Source: an uncultured Mediterraneibacter sp.
GTDB taxonomy: Bacteria > Bacillota > Clostridia > Lachnospirales > Lachnospiraceae
Length of the DNA: 64,000 bases
Assembly: GCA_944381935.1 (NCBI GenBank)
Contig: CALWMN010000015.1
Coordinates: forward strand, 1-64,000
Direction: 5' to 3'
Shown: in pieces, positions 42,171-50,288 of the stretch
How the letters are laid out: each line of letters begins with the position of its first letter
How positions within the stretch are numbered: the first letter of the stretch is position 1
The notes under the pieces: generated by a model
What the model saw: only the letters and a program-made list of their open reading frames with translations
The model's database searches: none
Told to the model about the DNA's origin: nothing
Position numbers and translations under genes: made by a program

Positions 42171-44561
42171 TTATGCAGTGATGATTTCTGTGAGCGCCCC
42201 CAGGAGCTCTCTGTCAAGGTCCATGGACTGAAGCTCTGAGAGAAGGAGCGTTTTCTCAGGATTCTCCATAATCAGCCGGTACAGCGTATCCTTGAGCGAG
42301 AAAGAGATCTCCGCCTGATTGAGGAAATCAAACGCATCCAGCCGGATATCATTTTCCGCTTCTCCGGCGTCCGGGATCACGATGCTGATCCCGGCGGATA
42401 CTGGAATACTTTCGATCGTGCAGCGCAGGGTATGCGTATCTTCGTCATACTCCTGTGATACAGCCGGCATTTGGGCAGGATTCCCCTTTGTGTTCAGGGA
42501 AACCTCGCACCGGCAGGGACGAAGCCCATGAAAGCAGAAAGTATAATCCCGGGCAGCAGGGATCAGGTCCGTGCTGCCGCCTGCCCCTTCCAGGGTGAAC
42601 ACAGCGTCCTTCTGCCATGCAAAGGACATCCGCGTCACAGCGCATCTGCCGGATTTGTAATCCTCAGAAGTATTGTCGTCCTCATAGAGGGTGAAAGAGC
42701 CGTCTGCCCCCGCATACACATGGATGCAGAGCTGCCCCGGATTCTCCCCGGCGCTGTGGATCTCATCCGTGGCAGGAATAATGGCTCCCGCGTCTGCCAG
42801 AACCGGGATGGAATTGATGTCACGGTACATTGCCATCATCCGCCCGCCCCGGTATCTCCTGCCGGTGAAAATATCGTACCAGACGCCGTCAGGCAGCCAG
42901 ACATTCACCCTTGCCACATTCAGTCCCGGTATATGGGGCGTGGTCACAGGGGATACGATCATCTGGTCCCCGAAACGGTACTGGTTCGGCACATGATAGG
43001 CGTACTCCTCTTCCGGATATTCATAATACATCGGCAGGACCAGGGGGATGTCCTCCTCGTACGCCCGGTGGTTCATCGTGTACAGGTAGGGGATCAGCCG
43101 GTGGCGCAGCCTGAGAAATTCTTCCATCATAGAGCAGATCTCCGGCTTATATCGCCAGGGCTCTTTTCCGTTAAACTCACTGCTGCTGGAATGAAGCCGC
43201 ATGATCGGGGAGAAGACTCCGAACTGGAGCCAGCGCCCTGCCATCTCGTCGTCCTTATATCCCTGCATGTGGCCGCCGATATCATGGCTCCACATCCCGT
43301 ATCCGATATTGGAAGCGGTGGCGGTAAAATACGGCTGGAAGTCGAGGGAATCCCAGGTGATAATGGTGTCCCCCGAGAAACCCACCGGATACCGGTGGCT
43401 CCCAGGCCCCGCATAGCGGGAGAAGGTCATGGGGCGGTTTCCTTTGCGCCCGTTGTCGAGATAGTGGTAATGGTTCAGCATCCACAGGGGATCCAGTCCT
43501 GGAACCTTGCTCACGCCTCCGGACTGCCAGTCAATCCACCAGAAATCCACGCCCTGCTCCTCACCGGGATGGAAGATATGCCGGAAACATGCCTCAAAGA
43601 AATCCGGGTTGGATGCGTCGAAGCTGACCGGCTGCCCGGAGGAAGGATCGATCCCCATAGACTCTGCCATCTGTGGATACATCTCCTCAAAGGCTCGCAC
43701 CCCGTCAGCGGGGTGGATGTTCAGCGTGACGCGCATCCCCCTGTCATGCAGCCATTTCATAAAACCGGCAGGATCCGGGAAGAGTTCGCGGTTCCACGTG
43801 TACCCGGTCCATCCGCTCCCGTACTTCGGATCGATATCGACAAGATGCCAGTCCATGTCAATGACAGCCACGGAAAACGGAAGATTTTCTTTCTCAAAGC
43901 GCTCTATGAGCGCTTTGTAGGAGCCCTCTGTATATTTGTAGTAGCGGCTCCACCAGTTCCCCAGCGCATAGCGCGGGATCATCGGGCTCTTGCCGCACAG
44001 ATGGAAGAAGTCCTTAAGGGCGGCGAGATAATCGTGCCCATACGCCCAGAAATAAATGTCCGTGCAGTCCTCCCTGCGCGGCTCCACCCATCCGTCGTCC
44101 CGGATGGCAAGCGAGCGGCTGTCATCCATCACAGAGAATCCGTTCCGGCTTACGATCCCGTGATCCAGGGGGATGGCGCCGTCCGCCTCATCCAGCGTGC
44201 GCGCAGTGCCTCCCAGGTCATGGAAGTCTTCCCCGTAATGCCAGATGCTGGAATAGGCGCTGTAGTCCCCGACTGCCTGGATGGACAGCCCGTTTCTGGA
44301 AAACTTCTGCTTGTCATAAATAAGATGGACGTTTGCGGTGATGATCTCCAGAGAGTCATCGGTTTCTATGCGCTGGAAATCGGTTTCAGGGAAATCCCGG
44401 TTCCATACGGACTGGGTCGCCCGGTCTTCAAAATGCCCTCCCTCAGAGTATTCCAGGCGCAGAAGCGCCGGCGTCAGGACCGAGATACGCCAGCATCTGC
44501 CCGTGATCACATTTTTTTCGTTTGTCTTAGGATGTGTCTTGATCTGTAATTCTGACCTCAT
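42171..44561 (-). CDS. GH31 alpha-glucosidase/alpha-xylosidase-type enzyme
   Basis: A 796-residue cytoplasmic GH31 enzyme. An N-terminal beta domain (about 1-215) precedes the TIM barrel; the nucleophile Asp lies in F-W-W-I-D-W-Q-S-G near 340 and the acid/base in S-G-D-T-I-I-T-W-D near 400. C-terminal beta domains follow (Y-E-D-D-N-T-S-E-D-Y-K-S near 630 is the DUF5110-like part). W-I-D-W-Q-S-G in place of the common W-x-D-M-N-E puts it in a side branch of GH31, so the linkage it cleaves is not certain: alpha-glucoside, alpha-galactoside or alpha-xyloside are possible. It lies after the ABC importer on the same strand and probably hydrolyses the imported glycoside. Start at ATG 44561, AGGAGG 11 bases upstream. 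Confidence 0.83.
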   Translation of the reverse strand: MRSELQIKTHPKTNEKNVITGRCWRISVLTPALLRLEYSEGGHFEDRATQSVWNRDFPETDFQRIETDDSLEIITANVHLIYDKQKFSRNGLSIQAVGDYSAYSSIWHYGEDFHDLGGTARTLDEADGAIPLDHGIVSRNGFSVMDDSRSLAIRDDGWVEPRREDCTDIYFWAYGHDYLAALKDFFHLCGKSPMIPRYALGNWWSRYYKYTEGSYKALIERFEKENLPFSVAVIDMDWHLVDIDPKYGSGWTGYTWNRELFPDPAGFMKWLHDRGMRVTLNIHPADGVRAFEEMYPQMAESMGIDPSSGQPVSFDASNPDFFEACFRHIFHPGEEQGVDFWWIDWQSGGVSKVPGLDPLWMLNHYHYLDNGRKGNRPMTFSRYAGPGSHRYPVGFSGDTIITWDSLDFQPYFTATASNIGYGMWSHDIGGHMQGYKDDEMAGRWLQFGVFSPIMRLHSSSSEFNGKEPWRYKPEICSMMEEFLRLRHRLIPYLYTMNHRAYEEDIPLVLPMYYEYPEEEYAYHVPNQYRFGDQMIVSPVTTPHIPGLNVARVNVWLPDGVWYDIFTGRRYRGGRMMAMYRDINSIPVLADAGAIIPATDEIHSAGENPGQLCIHVYAGADGSFTLYEDDNTSEDYKSGRCAVTRMSFAWQKDAVFTLEGAGGSTDLIPAARDYTFCFHGLRPCRCEVSLNTKGNPAQMPAVSQEYDEDTHTLRCTIESIPVSAGISIVIPDAGEAENDIRLDAFDFLNQAEISFSLKDTLYRLIMENPEKTLLLSELQSMDLDRELLGALTEIITA

Positions 44562-44625
44562 AGAATCAGCAGCCTCCTTTTCTTCTTGATAATTGTTCAG
44601 GCGCAGGGCGCCTGCCATGTCTGAA

Positions 44626-45447
44626 TCAGCCTTTCACAGCTCCGGCGGCGACACCGGAAACGAAGCGTTTCTGGAAGATAACATAAACGGCGATAACAGG
44701 GATGATCGAGATGGTAGTTGCAGCAAAAAGTCCGCCGTAATCTGTGGAATATCTTCCGTTGAAGAGCGTAAGCCCCACGGCGAGAAGCTGTTTGCTCTCG
44801 CTGTCGATCATCAGGTATGGCCAGAGGTAATCCTCCCATACCCACAGGAACTGGAAGATCGCAATGGCTGAGATCCCGTTTTTGCACAGCGGCAGGATCA
44901 GCTTGTGGAAGGTCTGGAACTCATTCGACCCGTCCATGCGCGCCGCCTCAATCAGCTCATCCGGTATGCCCTCCATGTTCTGCTTCATCATGAAGATGCC
45001 AAAGCCGCTGACCATGAGCGGGAGAACAAGGGAGATGTAGGTGTCCTGGAGCCCTGCCTGCATAAACATTGTATACCGCGGGATGATCGTCACAGACCAG
45101 GGGACCATCATGGTCATCATGACGAATCCGAAGATGATGTTTTTCCCCCGGAACTGATATTTGCCGAGCACGTAACCGCACAGGCAGCTCGTGTAAATGA
45201 CGATGGCCGTGACAATGACGGCAATGATAAGGCTGTTTGCAAAGTAACGAAGAAAATCAAATGTCTGTTGAAGATTCAGATAGTTATCCGGTATAAATTC
45301 TTCCGGGAGCAGCGACTGCGCGATGGACTGGATCTCACGGTTGGTCTTAAAGGATGAAAGGACCATCCATATGAAAGGAAAGACAGTGACCACTCCGAGA
45401 AGAGCGAGAACGATATATAGAACAATTTTCATGATTCTGTGCTTCAT
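44626..45447 (-). CDS. Carbohydrate ABC importer permease (MalG-like)
   Basis: A 273-residue permease with six helices. The ATPase-coupling EAA motif is at residues near 168-190: E-L-I-E-A-A-R-M-D-G-S-N-E. Family: carbohydrate uptake type 1, MalG/LacG-like. It is the third gene of the importer set and follows the MalF-like subunit by 15 bases. No ATPase gene is linked, so the importer probably borrows a shared MsmX-type ATPase from elsewhere in the genome, as is usual in Firmicutes. Confidence 0.88.
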   Translation of the reverse strand: MKHRIMKIVLYIVLALLGVVTVFPFIWMVLSSFKTNREIQSIAQSLLPEEFIPDNYLNLQQTFDFLRYFANSLIIAVIVTAIVIYTSCLCGYVLGKYQFRGKNIIFGFVMMTMMVPWSVTIIPRYTMFMQAGLQDTYISLVLPLMVSGFGIFMMKQNMEGIPDELIEAARMDGSNEFQTFHKLILPLCKNGISAIAIFQFLWVWEDYLWPYLMIDSESKQLLAVGLTLFNGRYSTDYGGLFAATTISIIPVIAVYVIFQKRFVSGVAAGAVKG

Positions 45448-45462
45448 ATTCTGACCCCCTTA

Positions 45463-46341
45463 TTAGCTTTCCTGTGCTCCTGTGACCCTGAAAGAGATCA
45501 CGGTAAAGATTGCGGTCAGCACAAGAATAAAGAGCGAGATGGCTGACGCGAACCCGAAGTTATACTGCTTGAACGCCTGGTCATAGACAAGATAGGAGCT
45601 CAGGTAAGTAGAAGTCCCGGGGCCTCCCTCCGTCATGACGAGTACAGGCACATATGCCTGCAGGTAGGAGATGATCGAGGTTACGACAACGAACAGCATG
45701 GTGGGCTTAAGCAGCGGCAGGGTGATATACCGGAAAGTCTGCCAGGCGTTTGCCCCGTCGATTCCTGCCGATTCATAGCAGTCGGACGGCAGGGACATCA
45801 GGCCTGAGAGGAAGAGGATCACGGCGTAACCGAAATCCTTCCACACGGTCATTGCAATCAATGCGATCAGTGCAAACTTGCTGTCGAACAGCCAGTTGAT
45901 ATCCAGTCCGAAAATATTATCTATCAGTCCGAACTGGGGATTGTACATGATCTTCCACACATAGGCAACTGCCACCAGCGGCGTTACGGTCGGCATGTAG
46001 AAGATGGTGCGGAATAAAGTTTTGTGCCGCATCATTTTGGAATTTAACGCATATGCGATTGCCAGTCCGAGAAGAACCCGGAAGATGACAACAACGGCAC
46101 AGAAAATCACAGTGTTTGCCATAGACTGCCAGAAGGTCGGGTATGAGAACATACGGATGTAGTTATCGATCCCGATCCACTTGTATGTCTCATTCAACGG
46201 GTTCCATTGGTGAAAGCTTCCGGCTATGACGATGACCACAGGGATGATGAGGAAAATCGTCATATACAGGATAAGAAACCCCATTGCGATATTCCTCATC
46301 CAGACTTCACTTTTGCTTTGAAGCGGTCTTCTTTTAAACAT
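45463..46341 (-). CDS. Carbohydrate ABC importer permease (MalF-like)
   Basis: A 292-residue permease with six helices and the EAA motif C-Y-E-S-A-G-I-D-G-A-N-A-W near 192-204. A basic N-terminus (K-R-R-P-L-Q-S-K) lies inside the cell. It partners the MalG-like subunit downstream and the binding protein upstream (14 bases). The usual EAA is E-S-A here, a common variant. Confidence 0.88.
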   Translation of the reverse strand: MFKRRPLQSKSEVWMRNIAMGFLILYMTIFLIIPVVIVIAGSFHQWNPLNETYKWIGIDNYIRMFSYPTFWQSMANTVIFCAVVVIFRVLLGLAIAYALNSKMMRHKTLFRTIFYMPTVTPLVAVAYVWKIMYNPQFGLIDNIFGLDINWLFDSKFALIALIAMTVWKDFGYAVILFLSGLMSLPSDCYESAGIDGANAWQTFRYITLPLLKPTMLFVVVTSIISYLQAYVPVLVMTEGGPGTSTYLSSYLVYDQAFKQYNFGFASAISLFILVLTAIFTVISFRVTGAQES

Positions 46342-46355
46342 TGTGTCCCCCTCCT

Positions 46356-47738
46356 TTACTCTTCATAATATGTGTAGAGGCTCTCGCTCGATGTAAAATC
46401 GATATTCGCCAGGTCGATGCTGATCGTGTCAGCGGCGGTTTTCAGAGCGTCATCTACATCCTTCCCATTATAGAGAATGTCCTCGGTTGCAATCTTCATA
46501 TTATTCTCGACAGTAGACGGCATTGCCCCGGGCCATGCATAGCGGTCGATATGGTCTCCGATGGTCTTTACGATAGGCGTATCCTTAAGCTCCTCGGAAT
46601 CCATAAGGGATGTCCTGGCAGGAATCAGTCCTCCGTCCTGGCTGAGTGCGATCTGCACCTCGTCATTTGCAAAGAAGAACCTCATAAAGTCCTGCGCAAC
46701 TTCCTTCTGCTCGTCGGTTGCGTTCCGGTTGATGCCCGGAGTGGATTCTCCGTTGTAGCGGTAATAGGCATAAGGCGTGCCTCCGTCCCGGGTCGGGAGC
46801 TCAAAAGTTCCGTATTCCAGGTCCGGCGCGTTGTCCTTCAGGTTGCCCACGAAAAATCCCCACACAAATACCATGGCGCTTTGTTCCTGGTAAAAGCTCT
46901 GCTCACAGTCAGTCCCGAAATCCTTGTCCCCGATGTGATATTCTTCATACAGGCCTGTGAGGAAGGAGACAGCCTGCTTCATCCCGTCGCTGTCAGCCAG
47001 GCAGGTCCTGCCGTCCGCTGAGAAGAGGTTGTCGCCGAACTGGTAGTTCAAACCGAGGGCAAGAGAGTAGAAATAGTTATTGTAGTTGAATCCTGCCCGG
47101 ACCATGCGGCCGTTCTCATCGTATTCGGTCAGCTTCTGAGCCACTTCAATGAAGTCCTCCCATGTCGCCGGGATATCGTTGTCTGTCAGTCCGGCTTCTT
47201 TCCAGAGATCTTTGTTATAGTAGATCATACCGGTGGACAGTCCGTAATCCGCATAATAGATGCTGCCGTCCATGATATGGGATGCTGCGGAAGGGTAGTC
47301 AGCGGTCAGCTCTTTTGTGTCGATATCATACGGTTCCATATAGTTGAGGACCAGATTCTCATAGCTGTTATGTACATTAAAGAGCGTGGGTCCCTCTTCG
47401 CCCCTCTGCAGAGCCAGGGGAAGCTTGGTAAAATACCCGTCCCACGGGTTGTTGATGATGTTGATCGTGACATTCGGATGGATCTCCTCATAAGCATCCG
47501 CTATACTCCTGAACAGCTCTTCTGACGCCCAAATCCACCAGTCTATGGTAATGGGTTCTCCTCCATTTACGAGCCGGTTCGGGTCGTATTTTACATTTTC
47601 GCCCATGATTTCAAGTCCCTTATCTGCCTGTGTGTCAGTCACCCCTTCGCTGGCAGCAGCCGTTTCTTTTCCTTTTGCACAGCCGGCGAGGGAAAACAGA
47701 AGCGTGAGGACCAGGAACAGAGACAGTATTCTTTTCAT
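46356..47738 (-). CDS. Sugar-binding lipoprotein (family 1 extracellular solute-binding)
   Basis: A 460-residue lipoprotein receptor. Signal peptide with lipobox L-A-G-C (Cys20). The body is a MalE-type binding protein (SBP_bac_1): I-T-I-D-W-W-I-W-A near residues 63-71 and many aromatic residues for stacking on sugar rings. It is the first gene of the GH31 locus, behind a consensus promoter (47798-47826) with an operator. A substrate of alpha-glucoside type is inferred from the GH31 partner. Confidence 0.87.
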   Translation of the reverse strand: MKRILSLFLVLTLLFSLAGCAKGKETAAASEGVTDTQADKGLEIMGENVKYDPNRLVNGGEPITIDWWIWASEELFRSIADAYEEIHPNVTINIINNPWDGYFTKLPLALQRGEEGPTLFNVHNSYENLVLNYMEPYDIDTKELTADYPSAASHIMDGSIYYADYGLSTGMIYYNKDLWKEAGLTDNDIPATWEDFIEVAQKLTEYDENGRMVRAGFNYNNYFYSLALGLNYQFGDNLFSADGRTCLADSDGMKQAVSFLTGLYEEYHIGDKDFGTDCEQSFYQEQSAMVFVWGFFVGNLKDNAPDLEYGTFELPTRDGGTPYAYYRYNGESTPGINRNATDEQKEVAQDFMRFFFANDEVQIALSQDGGLIPARTSLMDSEELKDTPIVKTIGDHIDRYAWPGAMPSTVENNMKIATEDILYNGKDVDDALKTAADTISIDLANIDFTSSESLYTYYEE

Positions 47739-47774
47739 TATCGCACCTCCTGAAGTGAAATGTTCGGTATAATA

Positions 47775-47788
47775 CGTTAACGCTAACG
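47775..47788. promoter_or_regulatory. LacI-type operator on the importer side
   Basis: CGTTAACGCTAACG, a 14-base near-palindrome with central CG, differing by one base from the copy at 47877-47890. It lies just downstream of the minus-strand -10 box (47798-47803), over the expected transcript start, where a bound repressor blocks the promoter of the importer/GH31 operon. Confidence 0.8.
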
Positions 47789-47797
47789 TTTGCGATT

Positions 47798-47826
47798 ATT
47801 ATAGATATATCTTGATAAAATGTCAA
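47798..47826 (-). promoter_or_regulatory. Consensus sigma-A promoter of the importer/GH31 operon
   Basis: On the minus strand: TTGACA (47821-47826), exactly 17 bases, TATAAT (47798-47803). A perfect match at both boxes, so the promoter should be very strong when the repressor is absent. Confidence 0.85.
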
Positions 47827-47845
47827 CATATTTTCAGTAAAATTG

Positions 47846-47874
47846 TTGATTATCTCTTGCTGATCGGATATAAT
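47846..47874 (+). promoter_or_regulatory. Sigma-A promoter of the LacI-family regulator gene
   Basis: TTGATT (47846-47851), 17 bases, TATAAT (47869-47874), followed at once by the operator at 47877-47890, which implies autoregulation. Confidence 0.75.
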
Positions 47875-47876
47875 TA

Positions 47877-47890
47877 CGTTAACGATAACG
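47877..47890. promoter_or_regulatory. LacI-type operator on the regulator side
   Basis: CGTTAACGATAACG, 13 of 14 bases identical to the operator at 47775-47788. The centres are 102 bases apart, which could allow a DNA loop. It directly follows the -10 box of the regulator promoter. Confidence 0.8.
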
Positions 47891-47917
47891 ATAGAGGGAG
47901 GGACAGAAGGCGGAGAA

Positions 47918-48943
47918 ATGGTTACTTTAAAGGACATTGCACAGCGGGCAGGCGTCAGCAGTATGACCGTGTCCCGTGTCATGAATGGAAATACAAAGGA
48001 TGTTTCGCGGAAGACATCTGAGCGGATCAGGAAGATTGCGGACGAGATGGGATATGTACCTAATTCATCTGCCCGTTCCCTTGCCTCCCACTCATCCCGT
48101 CTCATTGCGGCGCTGCTGCAGGAGTATGACGAGGACAGGAATCCCCTGGAGGACAGCTATACAAGCTGCTTCTTAGGTGAGCTGGCGCACCAGATCAAGG
48201 AGGAAGGCTACGACTTGATGCTCCATTATGTGAAGGACTATTCGGAGATTACATACAGCCTCAAATCCTGGAATGTTGCCGGGGCAGTGTTCATCGGGAT
48301 GTTTGACGAGAGCATACGTAAGCTCCAGGAAGACAACCAGATCCCCCTGGTCTTTACAGACAGCTACAGCACGGTCCGCAGCATTACGAATGTCGGCATT
48401 GACGATTACCGCGGGGGAGAGATGGCAGCGGAATACTTCTTGAAATGCGGCCACAGGAACCTGGCGTTTTTCGGTCCGGAGGTTCTGGATAACGGTGTGG
48501 TGACGCACCGTATCAGGGGATTTGTATCTGTGCTCAGGGAGGCGGGGATCTCACTGCCTTCGGAGAATTTCATCAATCTGGGGACGGAGAACTTAGGGGA
48601 GAGGCTTAAAGGCATCTGTGCAGGCGAGAACCCGGTAACCGGGATTTTTACCACGGCAGATTACTGTGCGTATCAGATATACTCTGAAGCGTACAGGGTC
48701 GGGCTGCGCATCCCGGAGGACCTGTCTGTGGCCGGGTTCGACGATCTGTCCATGAGTGCGCTGATGACGCCCCCTCTGACTACCATCCGGCAGGATATCA
48801 AGAAGAAGGCGTCCGTGACCTGCGACCTTTTGATGAAAAATATCAGGGAACCGGACAGCCCGGCGGAGAATATCGTACTGGGTGTGGAACTGGCAGAGCG
48901 CGGCTCCGTAAGAAAAGTTGACAATCCCTTTTCGATACTTTAG
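47918..48943 (+). CDS. LacI-family transcriptional repressor of the GH31 locus
   Basis: A 341-residue repressor. Helix-turn-helix T-L-K-D-I-A-Q-R-A-G-V-S-S-M-T-V-S-R-V near 3-21, hinge helix near 48-58 (S-S-A-R-S-L-A), then a periplasmic-binding-type sugar domain (L-S-V-A-G-F-D-D near 270-277 is the family motif). It is divergent from the importer/GH31 operon, and two matching operators lie between them, so it almost certainly represses both. The inducer is probably the imported sugar or its product. Confidence 0.88.
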   Translation: MVTLKDIAQRAGVSSMTVSRVMNGNTKDVSRKTSERIRKIADEMGYVPNSSARSLASHSSRLIAALLQEYDEDRNPLEDSYTSCFLGELAHQIKEEGYDLMLHYVKDYSEITYSLKSWNVAGAVFIGMFDESIRKLQEDNQIPLVFTDSYSTVRSITNVGIDDYRGGEMAAEYFLKCGHRNLAFFGPEVLDNGVVTHRIRGFVSVLREAGISLPSENFINLGTENLGERLKGICAGENPVTGIFTTADYCAYQIYSEAYRVGLRIPEDLSVAGFDDLSMSALMTPPLTTIRQDIKKKASVTCDLLMKNIREPDSPAENIVLGVELAERGSVRKVDNPFSIL

Positions 48944-48974
48944 GATAAATGATGAAAATACTTAAGGAGAATAT

Positions 48975-49811
48975 ATGGATATGAAGCTAGGAGAAAAGCA
49001 GGTGCTGACCGTGGTGAAAACGGTGGATTTCGGTGTGTATCTCGGAAGTGAGGCAGAGCGTGTGCTCCTTCCGAAAAAGCAGGTGCCGGAGGGGCTTGAA
49101 CCCGGGGACCCGGTAGAGGTTTTCCTGTATAAGGATTCTTCGGACCGTATGATTGCGACTACCCGGGAACCGAAAATAACCCTGGGGGAACTTGCTGTCC
49201 TTGAGGTCGCGGATGTGGGGAGAGTGGGAGCCTTTCTCGACTGGGGACTGGAAAAAGACCTGCTTTTGCCCTTTAAAGAACAGACAATTAAGGTGGAAAA
49301 AGGGGACAGATGCCTGGTAAGCCTGTATGTTGACAGGAGCGGGCGGCTCTGTGCGACGATGAAGATATCTCCCCTTCTTAGGACAGATTCGCCGTATCAG
49401 AAAAATGATATTGTGCGGGGAACGGTATATGCAATCAGCAGGGAGTTCGGAGTCTTTGTCGCGGTGGATAACTGCTTCTCTGCCCTGATTCCGAAAAGAG
49501 AGGTATATCAGAGAATGAGGAACGGACAGGAGATCGAGGCGCGTGTCATGGATGTGAAGCCGGACGGCAAGCTGGACTTAAGCGTCCGGGGACGGATACC
49601 GGAGCAGATGGATGCGGACGCAGACACCATAATGGGGCGAATCCGGGAGAATGGCGGTGCGGTCCCGTTTACGGATAAGGCGAAGCCGGAGCAGATCAAG
49701 GAAGAGATGGGAATGAGCAAAGCGGCGTTTAAAAGAGCTGTCGGGCGGCTTTTGAAGCAGGGCAGGATCAGGATCAACGCAGAGCAGGACAGGATAGAGG
49801 AAGTGGATTGA
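48975..49811 (+). CDS. cvfB: S1-domain RNA-binding protein (CvfB/YitL-like)
   Basis: A 278-residue protein with two to three S1-like beta-barrel domains (G-V-Y-L-G-S-E near residues 19-25, G-A-F-L-D-W-G near 85-91, G-V-F-V-A-V-D near 158-164) and a C-terminal winged helix (M-S-K-A-A-F-K-R-A-V-G-R-L near 247-259). This is the CvfB family; in Staphylococcus aureus CvfB binds RNA and affects virulence-gene expression. Usual length. It lies 31 bases after the LacI gene but has its own ribosome site. Confidence 0.85.
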   Translation: MDMKLGEKQVLTVVKTVDFGVYLGSEAERVLLPKKQVPEGLEPGDPVEVFLYKDSSDRMIATTREPKITLGELAVLEVADVGRVGAFLDWGLEKDLLLPFKEQTIKVEKGDRCLVSLYVDRSGRLCATMKISPLLRTDSPYQKNDIVRGTVYAISREFGVFVAVDNCFSALIPKREVYQRMRNGQEIEARVMDVKPDGKLDLSVRGRIPEQMDADADTIMGRIRENGGAVPFTDKAKPEQIKEEMGMSKAAFKRAVGRLLKQGRIRINAEQDRIEEVD

Positions 49812-49827
49812 CGCGGGGATAAATTTG

Positions 49828-49855
49828 TTGCAATCCTGCCGGAATCGGGTATAAT
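49828..49855 (+). promoter_or_regulatory. Candidate sigma-A promoter upstream of the small protein and dnaE
   Basis: TTGCAA (49828-49833), 16 bases, TATAAT (49850-49855). The leader contains a short hairpin GGGATAC-AC-GTATCCC (49874-49889) without T-run. Confidence 0.6.
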
Positions 49856-49940
49856 ATTCCATAGGGATATTCGGGGATACACGTATCCCGGTATCGGGGG
49901 CAATACGAAGGACAAAGAGCCAGGAGGGAGACAGAAGAGG

Positions 49941-50180
49941 ATGAAGGTACAGAATATAACAGACGTAGACGGGTTTTTTAAAGTGATAGATTCCTGCAAG
50001 GGCAGGGTAGAGCTTGTGACGGGAGAAGGAGACAGGCTGAACCTGAAGTCGAAGCTTTCCCAGTATGTTTCGATGGCGAATATTTTTTCCAACGGAGAGA
50101 TCCCGGAGCTGGAAATAATCGCATATGAGCCGGAAGATACGGAAAAGCTGATCCGGTACATGATCAATGGCGGAAGATAG
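49941..50180 (+). CDS. Small conserved protein upstream of dnaE (79 residues)
   Basis: A 79-residue soluble protein starting with M-K-V-Q-N-I-T-D-V-D-G-F-F-K-V-I-D. It has one alternating beta/alpha pattern and no metal-binding cysteine set. I recall very similar small proteins beside dnaE in other Lachnospiraceae, often carrying an unhelpful poly(A)-polymerase label; nothing here resembles a nucleotidyltransferase. The GAGGGAG ribosome site precedes the ATG and it lies on the likely dnaE transcript, so a link to replication is possible but unproven. Confidence 0.6.
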   Translation: MKVQNITDVDGFFKVIDSCKGRVELVTGEGDRLNLKSKLSQYVSMANIFSNGEIPELEIIAYEPEDTEKLIRYMINGGR

Positions 50181-50288
50181 AAAGCAACGGGATTACACAG
50201 TTCGGTTTTGCGAGAGAAGGATTGGCGAGGGCAGTTCCCGAAAGGGAGCCGCCCTCTTCCTGCTTTCCAAATTAAAAGAGGTGTCAGA

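Noticed and set aside
42471-44549. A 692-residue open frame on the plus strand
   Set aside because: It runs antisense inside the GH31 gene, whose catalytic motifs and family match are clear; no ribosome site, and its length is a side effect of GC-rich codons.
49874-49889. GGGATAC-AC-GTATCCC hairpin as a terminator
   Set aside because: No T-run follows and the loop is only two bases; it lies in the leader of the small protein and dnaE.
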